Of a DNA stretch of 33,846 nt, positions 1-7,272 are shown one piece after another. The position numbers and the translations under genes are program-made. The stretch covers positions 1 through 33,846 of the forward strand of contig JANWXR010000006.1 in the NCBI GenBank assembly GCA_025057205.1. Reading direction: 5' to 3'. Under the pieces are notes generated by a model. The model searched no databases, was not told the origin of the DNA, and was given only the letters and a program-made list of their open reading frames with translations. Source of the DNA: Anaerolineales bacterium (GTDB taxonomy: Bacteria; Chloroflexota; Anaerolineae; Anaerolineales; UBA6663). How positions within the stretch are numbered: the stretch's first letter is position 1; each line of letters begins with the position of its first letter.

Positions 1-2038
1 CCGGCGGCATCTGGCAAGGAGGCGGGTCGGTCTTCAACTCGGCGGGCGAGAGCGGCTGCTCGCACAGCACCTTGCCGGCCTTGTTGGTGATGCGGCGGAT
101 GGCAAAGGCGAAGACGCGCCGGCCGGAATTTGCCAGCGTGGCGTAGCTCTGCGCCATCTGGTTGAGCGGGATCTCGCCGCCGCCGAGGGTAAGCGAGAGT
201 CCGTAATCGTCGCGGGTGAGCGTTGTCACGCCGAGGCGCTGCAGGAAGGGAATCAGCCCTTCGGTGGCCTGGGGGTTCTCGCCGGTCGCCACGCCGCGCA
301 CGCCGACGAACTCCAGCGCCTTGACGGCGGGGATGTTGTAGGAGTTGGCCAGCGCATAACGCACGGTGACCGGGCCGTGAAACTTGCCGTCGTAGTTGCG
401 CGGGACGTAGGGAGGGTTCGCGCCGTCGGGGAATTCGGTGGGCACGTCCCAGATGAGGGTGGCAGGCGTCCAGCCGCGCTCGAAGGCCAGCGCGTAGGTA
501 AACGGCTTGATGGACGAACCGGGCTGGCGCGGCACAAGGGCCATGTTGATCTGCCCGTCCACCGGGTCGTTGTAATCGTCTGAGCCGACCATGACCAGAA
601 TCTCGCCGGTGGTGGGGCGCACGGCGACCAGCGCGCCGTTGGTCACGTTGCGCTCGGCCAGGGCCGCCACATGTTCGCGCACGGCCTGCTCGGCCAGCAG
701 CTGCAAATCGGGGTCGAGCGTGGTATAGACGTTGAGGCCCTCACGATAGAGCGCCTGAGTGTATTGCTCTTCGACGAGCTGGCGCACGTAGTTCACCCAG
801 TGCGGGAAGCGGGCCGTGCTGCGCGGCGGGATGAAAGTGCGCTCGGACATCTCGCGCAGGGCATCGCGCACCTGCGCGCTGTCGGTGCAGACAGGGGCAC
901 GCCCCTCGCCGATGTTGATGCATTCACCGAGCATCAGCGCAAGCACCTGACGCTGCCGGCCCAGCACCACTTCCTTGACGGTGAACACATCGTAGATGGC
1001 GGGCGATTGCGGTAGGCCGGCCAGCAGCGACGCCTCGCCCAGCGTCAGGTCGCCGGCACTCTTGTTGAAGTACACGCGCGCCGCCGCTTCCACGCCATAG
1101 GCCAGGTTGCCGTAGTAAATCTCGTTCAGGTACAGCTCAAGGATTTCATCTTTGGAGTAGCGGCGGGTGATCTCGGCGGCGAGGATGATTTCACGAATCT
1201 TGCGTCGCGTTGTGCGCTCGGCGCGCTCTGCGGGGGAGAGCACCAGCGCGCGCACCAGCTGCTGCGTAATCGTCGAGGCGCCGGAGACGGTATCGCCAGC
1301 CTGCAGGTTCTGCCAGATGGCGCGCACGATGCCGAGCGGGTCGAAACCGGGATTGTTGTAGAAGTTGCGGTCTTCAGTGGCGATGGTGGCGGCCAACAGA
1401 ACCGGCGAGATTTGGTCGAGGGGGACGCGCGTGCGCCGGCCGGCCAGCGGGTCGTTCAACTCGAAGAGCAGGTTGCCTTTCGCGTCGTAGATGCGCGCCG
1501 TCTCGAATTGCGAGGCGCGCGCAGTTAGGTCGGCGGGCAGCTCACTGGCAACCGACCAGTAGGCGAAGGCGGCGACGATGAATCCGGCCAGCGTGAGAAG
1601 CAGCCCGCCGATAAAGCCGTAGCGCAACGCTGCCCACAAACAACCCCAGTTGAAGGGCTGCCCGGCCCGCGCTTGAGCGCGCTCCCGACTCTGCCGCGTG
1701 CGCGCGCCGACGCGCGTGGTGCCGGTGATGGGCGGCGTGATGGTCGTTACGGCCTCACTGACCGGATAATCCCGTTGCGTTGACAGCCGAGCACGCGGCG
1801 CGCCGGGGTCGAGCGGCAGGGAGCGCGACTTGAGGACGGGCATGCCCTGCGCGTCAATCGGCAGGCGCAGGGTGGGCGCTTCGTGAAGGTCAGCGATAGG
1901 AGGCGGCTTGGAGGGAGCCGGCTCAACCGGAGACGGCGGCGGTTCAACTGGGGACGGCGCCGGCTCGCCGGACTCGGTCTGGCCGGCGGGCGGTTCTTCC
2001 TCGAGCGGTTCCGGGTTGGGCGTTGAAGGATGGGTCAT
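1..2038 (-). CDS. Class A penicillin-binding protein (transglycosylase/transpeptidase), partial; continues past the window start
   Basis: Manual minus-strand translation from ATG at 2038: Pro-rich cytoplasmic tail, TM segment, then ATEDRNFYNNPGFDPLGIVRAIWQN, GASTITQQLVR, RKIREIILAAEITRRYSKDEILELYLNEIYYGNLAYGVEAAARVYFNKSAGDLTLGEASLLAGLPQSP (GT51 motifs). Missing from the ORF track because it is open at the edge. Confidence 0.95.
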   Translation of the reverse strand, partial: MTHPSTPNPEPLEEEPPAGQTESGEPAPSPVEPPPSPVEPAPSKPPPIADLHEAPTLRLPIDAQGMPVLKSRSLPLDPGAPRARLSTQRDYPVSEAVTTITPPITGTTRVGARTRQSRERAQARAGQPFNWGCLWAALRYGFIGGLLLTLAGFIVAAFAYWSVASELPADLTARASQFETARIYDAKGNLLFELNDPLAGRRTRVPLDQISPVLLAATIATEDRNFYNNPGFDPLGIVRAIWQNLQAGDTVSGASTITQQLVRALVLSPAERAERTTRRKIREIILAAEITRRYSKDEILELYLNEIYYGNLAYGVEAAARVYFNKSAGDLTLGEASLLAGLPQSPAIYDVFTVKEVVLGRQRQVLALMLGECINIGEGRAPVCTDSAQVRDALREMSERTFIPPRSTARFPHWVNYVRQLVEEQYTQALYREGLNVYTTLDPDLQLLAEQAVREHVAALAERNVTNGALVAVRPTTGEILVMVGSDDYNDPVDGQINMALVPRQPGSSIKPFTYALAFERGWTPATLIWDVPTEFPDGANPPYVPRNYDGKFHGPVTVRYALANSYNIPAVKALEFVGVRGVATGENPQATEGLIPFLQRLGVTTLTRDDYGLSLTLGGGEIPLNQMAQSYATLANSGRRVFAFAIRRITNKAGKVLCEQPLSPAELKTDPPPCQMPP

Positions 2039-2189
2039 GGCAACACGGACGGATAGCTCAGCCGATGGGTTCCGGCGGAGGACACATCTGGCTGCGCCGC
2101 GCCGGGCTATTCTACACCGCGAGAAGGAAGGAGGCTTAACCCTGCGTGCAGCCATCCCCGCACCTGTGTGCAAATCGTCCACAAACAAC

Positions 2190-2221
2190 AAAAGGCCGCT
2201 CCCTTGCGAAAGCGGCCTTTT
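2190..2221 (-). terminator. Intrinsic terminator of a short minus-strand transcript
   Basis: aaaaggccgct-cccttgcga-agcggcctttt inverted repeat; minus strand continues into TTTTGTTGTTTGT. Confidence 0.75.
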
Positions 2222-2226
2222 GTTTG

Positions 2227-2273
2227 CGCCGGGGCATGATCTCGAACTTACTCGAGGAGGGATGCCCCGGCGC
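2227..2273 (-). ncRNA. Long GC-rich hairpin in a short leader/sRNA-like transcript
   Basis: GCGCCGGGGCAT...ATGCCCCGGCGC outer arms with an inner CTCGA/TCGAG stem. Confidence 0.55.
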
Positions 2274-2304
2274 TTAAACTAAAACGTTTATCCATGTGGG
2301 ACAT
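2248..2304 (-). CDS. 18-aa micropeptide ORF MSHMDKRFSLSAGASLLE
   Basis: ATG at 2304 preceded by AGAAAGGAGGAGGTG; stop TAA at 2250-2248; lies between a promoter and a terminator. Confidence 0.45.
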   Translation of the reverse strand: MSHMDKRFSLSAGASLLE

Positions 2305-2381
2305 CACCTCCTCCTTTCTAAAGGATGGCGGTGATAATCGGGCACGCATTCCACTAGAATGCGGCGGAAAATGATGCCGGG

Positions 2382-2410
2382 ATTATGGCATGGATGGGGA
2401 AGAGCGTCAA
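2382..2410 (-). promoter_or_regulatory. Sigma70-like promoter TTGACG-N17-CATAAT, minus strand
   Basis: Minus strand TTGACG CTCTTCCCCATCCATGC CATAAT, spacing exactly 17. Confidence 0.65.
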
Positions 2411-2659
2411 TCGCTCCAAAGTAACTTTTAAGCGAGCCTGCGTTAGTGTTGTACGCCGCTCACAAGCTTATACATAAAATGTTGGCCCCGGTGACAACGG
2501 CTCAACTCACGCCCATCTCTATATAATCTTCTTGCCCTATGTCCAACTCAATCGAACTGGCCGCGCCGGCCTGCCTCCCAACCGGCCTCGCTCAGCCTGC
2601 CAGAGGTCTGTTGGCCGTAGGCCTCGTCCCGCAGCAGTCAAGTATCAATCTCCAAGTGT

Positions 2660-2694
2660 CACATACCACGTGACACATGACACGCAATACACAA
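2660..2694 (+). repeat. Degenerate period-7 repeat (cacatac cacgtga cacatga cacgcaa tacacaa) with an inverted left arm
   Basis: Units read directly at 7-bp spacing; gtgtcac...gtgacac inverted arms. Confidence 0.55.
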
Positions 2695-2716
2695 CGTGCA
2701 CTATCCCCCAACCTAA

Positions 2717-3622
2717 ATGTCCCCTCTCTCCCCCACCCGTGACTGGCTTGGCTGGTCAATGGCCGGCACAGCCGCGCTAGGGTTCAGCTTAGTCACGCCG
2801 CTGAGCAAGGTCGCGCTGATTCTGGGCCTGAACCCGGCGATGCAAAATGTCGCCCGGCTGGTGTTGACGGCTGTGCTCCTGGCTGTGACGCTGGCCTTCA
2901 CGGCGCGTGGGTTGCGCATTGATCGGCGCGGGCTGGGGCTCTGCTTAGGAAGCGGCGCGCTCATTGGCGCCGGCGCACTGATTTACCTCGTCGGACTGAC
3001 AAGCGTGGATAGCTCCATCGCGGCGATGATTTTTGCCATCGAGCCGCTGCTGGTGCTAGGATTACTGGCCCTGCGCGGCGAGCGCTTCACCTATCGCCAG
3101 TATGTGCGGCTGGCGCTGGCGCTGACCGGCGTGTATTTCCTGGTCGGGCCGGGTGGGCGCGTCGACCTGCTCGGCGCGGGGCTAATCGCACTTTCAACCT
3201 TCTTCTTTGCACTGCCCATGGCAATCATGCAGTGGTCTTTGCAGGGATACGACTCTCGCACCATCACGTTTTACATGGTGCTGGGAATGGCACTGATCAA
3301 CCTGGTCGCCTGGTTTGCGCAGGGCGCACCCTGGCATGAGCCGGGCGCAGCAGGCTGGCTGGTCATCATCGTGCTGGCCGTGGTTTGCACCTACCTCTCG
3401 CGGCTCGCGCTGGCCACAGCGGTGAAGCGGCTGGGCAGCGGCCAAGTCTCGCTGCTCGTCCCGCTGGAGTTGCTGCTCGCGGTGGTGTGGTCGGTGCTGT
3501 TCCTCGGCGAGAGGCTGACACCGGCGCAATGGTTCGGCGGCGCGCTCATCCTGACCAGCGCAGCCCTGGCCGTGGTGCGCCTCCGGCGCGTGCCCTGGCG
3601 CGCCACGACGGAGCTGCCATGA
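2717..3622 (+). CDS. EamA/DMT-superfamily transporter
   Basis: 301-aa ORF with about ten hydrophobic segments; EamA-like repeats (SSIAAMIFAIEPLLVLGL, VSLLVPLELLLAVVWSVLFLGERLTPAQWFGGALIL). Confidence 0.85.
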   Translation: MSPLSPTRDWLGWSMAGTAALGFSLVTPLSKVALILGLNPAMQNVARLVLTAVLLAVTLAFTARGLRIDRRGLGLCLGSGALIGAGALIYLVGLTSVDSSIAAMIFAIEPLLVLGLLALRGERFTYRQYVRLALALTGVYFLVGPGGRVDLLGAGLIALSTFFFALPMAIMQWSLQGYDSRTITFYMVLGMALINLVAWFAQGAPWHEPGAAGWLVIIVLAVVCTYLSRLALATAVKRLGSGQVSLLVPLELLLAVVWSVLFLGERLTPAQWFGGALILTSAALAVVRLRRVPWRATTELP

Positions 3623-4111
3623 GCCTAGACTCCCTTCGCTCTGAACGCCGCTCTGCACGGCGCGCTGAACTGCGTCAGGTGCGCAGCCGATTGCCGCTGC
3701 TCACCCAACCGTTCCGCCAGCCGCGCAACCCCCTCCCGCCGCTCGAAATCTTGAACCCCGCACAGGTCGAAGAGCTGCATCTTGCCTCGCTGCACATCCT
3801 CGAAAACACCGGCGTGCAATTTCAGGATGCCGAGACGTTGAGCCTATGGGAGCAGGCCGGCGCGCAGGTGGACCACAAGGCGCAGCACGTGCGCCTCGAT
3901 CGCGGGCTGGTGCTGGAGCTGGTGGCCAAAGCGCCGCGTTCCTTCACCTGGCGCGCGCGCAACCCGGCGCGCAACGTGCTCATCGGCGAGGTGAAAGGAG
4001 ATGCTGGCTGCCTACCAGCCGCCGCCGCTCGACCCCGGCGTGCGCGAGGTCGTCGCCGACTACGTCGCCCGCCGCACCCGCGAGCTGGAAGGGAAGAGCC
4101 TGTACGAGTAG
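3619..4111 (+). pseudogene. Trimethylamine methyltransferase (MttB) family remnant: N-terminus fused out of frame to the extreme C-terminus
   Basis: ATG 3619 overlaps the EamA stop. N-terminal MttB-like sequence to VLIGEVKG (~3996), then frame +1 gives EMLAAYQPPPLDPGVREVVADYVARRTRELEGKSLYE* (3998-4111), an MttB-like C-terminus. Confidence 0.8.
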
Positions 4112-4159
4112 TAAAACGATGGCTGTATGTTATACTGCCCCTGACCTGAGGACAAAGCC

Positions 4160-4387
4160 ATGCATGAAGTCACACTTGAGGAAATGCCGCAGCGTCTGCG
4201 CGATTTGGTGAAAGCGGCTGTCCAGGGCGAAACTGTAGTCATCGTGAAAGACCATCAGCCACTGGTGCAACTGGTGCCGCTTACTCTACCGCGCCGCATG
4301 CCACAGTTCGGAAGCGCACAGGGTAGCGTCATTATGGCCGATAACTTTGACGAGCCTTTGCCCGACTTTGCCGACTACATGCCGTGA
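4160..4387 (+). CDS. Phd/YefM-family antitoxin
   Basis: 75-aa MHEVTLEEMPQRLRDLVKAAVQGETVVIVKDHQPLVQLVPL; overlaps the PIN toxin start by 4 bp. Confidence 0.85.
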   Translation: MHEVTLEEMPQRLRDLVKAAVQGETVVIVKDHQPLVQLVPLTLPRRMPQFGSAQGSVIMADNFDEPLPDFADYMP

Positions 4388-4782
4388 GACTGCTGCTGGA
4401 CACGCATACTTTTCTGCATACTTTTCTGTGGTTCGTCGGAGGGGACGCCAGACTTAGCCTGTTGGCGCGTCAGTTGATCGAAGACGTTGCGCAACAGCCA
4501 TTATTGAGCATCGCCAGTCTGTGGAAAATGGCAATCAAGATCAGCTTGGGCAAATTGACCCTCAACCCTTCCTTTTCCGACTTCATCCCGCGTCAATTAC
4601 AACTCAACGGTATTCAGTTGCTGGGCATTGAGTTCCGACACACAGCCCTCGTCGCTACCCTTCCCTTTCACCATCGCGACCCTTTTGATCGAATGTTGAT
4701 TGCTCAGGCGTTGAGCGAGTCGATCCCTATCTTGAGCCAGGATCCTACTTTCGATGCCTATGGCATTACGCGCCATTGGTAG
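4384..4782 (+). CDS. VapC-like PIN-domain toxin, probably impaired
   Basis: GTG start; RLLLDTHTFLHTFLWF, SLWKMAIKISLGKL, HHRDPFDRMLIAQA, ILSQDPTFDAYG match the PIN family; carries a 12-bp tandem duplication and Lys where the family usually has Glu. Confidence 0.85.
   Translation: MRLLLDTHTFLHTFLWFVGGDARLSLLARQLIEDVAQQPLLSIASLWKMAIKISLGKLTLNPSFSDFIPRQLQLNGIQLLGIEFRHTALVATLPFHHRDPFDRMLIAQALSESIPILSQDPTFDAYGITRHW
4404..4427 (+). repeat. 12-bp perfect tandem duplication inside the vapC-like gene
   Basis: gcatacttttct gcatacttttct. Confidence 0.95.
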
Positions 4783-4798
4783 CAGAAAGGACCCCTCC

Positions 4799-5041
4799 AT
4801 GAACCTGTTCGACTTTCTCGTTGATGAACTGCTGGAGGCCCTGCGCCTCGCCATCTACAGCCGCGCGCGCCGCAACCCGCCCCCCCGCTTGCGCCGCTCC
4901 GCAGACATGGCCGCCTTGGATGAAGGCAGGGCCATGCGCAAAGCGCGCCGCCGCCGGGGCGGCATCAATCCCCTGCTGCTCATCGCCCTCATCATCGTCG
5001 GCTGGCTGGTGCTGCGCCGCCTGAGACAAAAACGCAGCTGA
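4799..5041 (+). CDS. Hypothetical small membrane protein
   Basis: MNLFDFLVDELLEALRLAIYSRARRN...GGINPLLLIALIIVGWLVLRRLRQKRS; single C-terminal TM segment. Confidence 0.6.
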   Translation: MNLFDFLVDELLEALRLAIYSRARRNPPPRLRRSADMAALDEGRAMRKARRRRGGINPLLLIALIIVGWLVLRRLRQKRS

Positions 5042-5050
5042 ACGTCGTTC

Positions 5051-5085
5051 TACGGATTACGGGATACGCAATACGAAACACATAA
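5051..5085 (+). repeat. Degenerate period-7 repeat (tacggat tacggga tacgcaa tacgaaa cacataa) with an inverted right arm
   Basis: Units at 7-bp spacing; downstream ttgcatattgcgtaa is an inverted copy of the TACGCAA type. Confidence 0.6.
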
Positions 5086-5115
5086 CATGGATTGCATATT
5101 GCGTAACACCATGCC

Positions 5116-5692
5116 TTGCCTGTGCCCAATTCAACGCAACATATCAAAGCCGCCGTTTGCTACGAGTTCTGCAAACCGCTCGTTCTTGAAGAAATTTGCC
5201 TTGATGCGCCGCACGCGGGCAAGGTGCGCGTCAAACTCGCCGCCGTCGCCATTTGCCACAGCGACGTGCATCTCATTCGGGGCGAATGGCGGGGCCGTCG
5301 TCGAGACGGTCGGCGAGGCGTCACAGCAGTTGCGCCCGGCGATCCGATGATCGTCACGCTGTTGCGGTCACGCGGGCGCCGCTTCTTCTGCACGCAGGGC
5401 ACGCCGTTCCCGTGCGAGGCCGGCCTCTCCATCGCCTGTAAGCAACGCCTGCGTCGCCCTGCTGATGGCCTGCCCATCAATCGGGGCATCAGCGTTGGCG
5501 CGTTTGCTGAAGCAGTGGTCGTGAGGCAATCACAGGTGGTGAAGATACTGGCGGACGTGCCGCTTTCGGCGCATCCACAGTCATCGCGGCAAATGTGCTC
5601 GACCACAAGCTGGAGGCGGCCTGCAAGCTTCGGCGCGACCCACACGCTCAATCCAAAAACGCAGAGCCTGCGCGCCAGCGTGCGCGCGCTCA
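5116..5692 (+). pseudogene. Zn-dependent alcohol dehydrogenase (MDR) remnant with deletions, frameshifts and lost zinc cysteines
   Basis: KAAVCYEFCKPLVLEEICLDAPHAGKVRVKLAAVAICHSDVHLIRGEW, APGDPMIVTLLRSRGRRFFCTQGTP (expected CGRCFFC-type), GAFAEAVVVRQSQVVKILADVPL, then AANVLDHKLEAA and FGATHTLNPKTQSLRASVRALT in different frames. Confidence 0.8.
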
Positions 5693-5693
5693 C

Positions 5694-5830
5694 CTGGAGC
5701 GCCTGGCCATCAGCCCGCAGTGCGGCTTGGCCACCTCCATCGGAGGCAACGCCATCTCCCCCGCCGACCAGTTCCGCAAGCTGCGCGTGCTGGCCGAGAC
5801 CGCGCGGAAGCCTGGGGCGAGCGGGCCTGA
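5694..5830 (+). pseudogene. C-terminal remnant of a MetE-like (cobalamin-independent methionine synthase superfamily) protein
   Basis: LERLAISPQCGLATSIGGNAISPADQFRKLRVLAETAR then a frameshift; shifted frame reads EAWGERA*. Resembles the ...LSPQCGFAS..GN.....KL.L..ETAR..WG family terminus. Confidence 0.6.
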
Positions 5831-5951
5831 CTCTTTTGCACAACAGCACTGCGGAGCCAACAAACTCTTACGTAACACTCACCTTGCTTATCAGCAGCGG
5901 AAGATACAATCTGGTTGACTGCCAGATTCAGACTTTATGAGGACTTTGGAC

Positions 5952-7196
5952 ATGAGTCGCGTTTATCGTGTGGTAGCTGTCCTGTTTTTGCTCGGCGTCA
6001 CCGGGACCCTGATGTTCGCGGGCGGCTTTGCCGCCGGCCGGTTGACGGCCACATCTCCCCTGCTCAGCTTCGTGCCGGGTGGGCCGCGCACCGACCCCGC
6101 TGCAGGCGGCACGCCGGAAGAGCTACGCACAACCTTTGCGCCGTTTTGGGAAGCCTGGGACCTCGTGCACACCCAGTACGCCGATCAGCCGGTGGACGAT
6201 GTGGCTCTGATGCGCGGCGCCATCCGCGGCATGCTGGATGCGCTCGGCGACCCGCACACCGGCTACATGACCCCGGAAGAGTACCGGATTAGCATGACTC
6301 ACCTCGACGGCGAGTTCGAGGGCATCGGCGCAACCGTAGAGACCGATGAAAAAACCGGCTACACGCGCATTGTCGCCCCGATCGCCGGCTCGCCGGCGGA
6401 GGCCGCCGGAGTCCGCGCCGGCGATCTCATCATCGAGATCAACGGCGAGGACATCGCCGGGCAGGACATCACCACCGTAGTCACCAAAGTGCGTGGCCCG
6501 GCGGGCAGCAGTGTGACGCTGACCATCCGCCGCGAGGGCGTAACCGAGCTGCTGACGTTCACCATCACACGCGCACGCATCACCATTGCTTCGGTGGAAA
6601 GCCGCATGTTGGAGAACAACATCGCCTACATCAAGGTGAACTCCTTCGGCGAAGAAACGGGACATGAACTGCGCGACCAGTTGCGCAAGCTGCTCGCGCA
6701 GAATCCCGTTGGACTGGTGCTCGACCTGCGCGGCAATCCGGGCGGATACCTGCAAACCGCAATCGAAGTCGCTTCCCAATTCATTCCAGATGGCGTGTTG
6801 ATGGTCGAGCGCTTTGGCGATGGGCGCGAGCGCACCTTCGAGGCCCAGGGCGGCGGGCTGGCGACTCGTATCCCCCTCGTGGTGTTGATTGACAAAGGCT
6901 CCGCTTCAGCTTCGGAAATCGTCGCCGGTGCGGTGAAAGACCGTGGCCGCGGCACGGTGATCGGCGAGACCTCGTTCGGCAAAGGCTCAGTGCAACAATC
7001 ACACACGCTCAGCGACGGCAGCGCCGTACGCATCACCATCGCGCGCTGGCTGACGCCCAACGGCACCTGGATCCATGAACAGGGCATCGAACCGGATATT
7101 GCCGTTGAGCGGACCGAGGAAGACCGGGCTGCCGGACGCGACCCGCAGCTCGACCGCGCGGTGCAGCTGTTGCGCGGCCAGACAACGGGGCCTTGA
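5952..7196 (+). CDS. ctpA: S41-family C-terminal processing peptidase with PDZ domain
   Basis: LRGNPGGYLQTAIEVASQFI, GSASASEIVAGAVKDRGRGTVIGETSFGKGSVQ, PDZ SPAEAAGVRAGDLIIEINGEDI. Upstream in-frame ATG at 5937 is possible. Confidence 0.93.
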   Translation: MSRVYRVVAVLFLLGVTGTLMFAGGFAAGRLTATSPLLSFVPGGPRTDPAAGGTPEELRTTFAPFWEAWDLVHTQYADQPVDDVALMRGAIRGMLDALGDPHTGYMTPEEYRISMTHLDGEFEGIGATVETDEKTGYTRIVAPIAGSPAEAAGVRAGDLIIEINGEDIAGQDITTVVTKVRGPAGSSVTLTIRREGVTELLTFTITRARITIASVESRMLENNIAYIKVNSFGEETGHELRDQLRKLLAQNPVGLVLDLRGNPGGYLQTAIEVASQFIPDGVLMVERFGDGRERTFEAQGGGLATRIPLVVLIDKGSASASEIVAGAVKDRGRGTVIGETSFGKGSVQQSHTLSDGSAVRITIARWLTPNGTWIHEQGIEPDIAVERTEEDRAAGRDPQLDRAVQLLRGQTTGP

Positions 7197-7215
7197 ACGC
7201 AAGCAAAGCCATAAA

Positions 7216-7247
7216 AAGCGAGACGCGCCCCGGGGCGCGTCTCGCTT
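7216..7247. terminator. Bidirectional terminator: 32-bp perfect palindrome between convergent genes
   Basis: aagcgagacgcgcccc|ggggcgcgtctcgctt between the ctpA stop and the AAA ATPase stop. Confidence 0.8.
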
Positions 7248-7272
7248 CGACTCGGTTATCCTCATCCGGCTC

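Noticed and set aside
2301-2325. Plus-strand acatcacctcctcctttctaaagga resembling the 16S rRNA 3' end
   Set aside because: No other rRNA sequence nearby; the match is explained by being the complement of a strong SD on the minus strand.
3619-4149. Intact novel fusion protein (254-aa ORF 3385-4149)
   Set aside because: The tail after ~3997 is an out-of-frame reading of an MttB C-terminus; better explained as a pseudogene.
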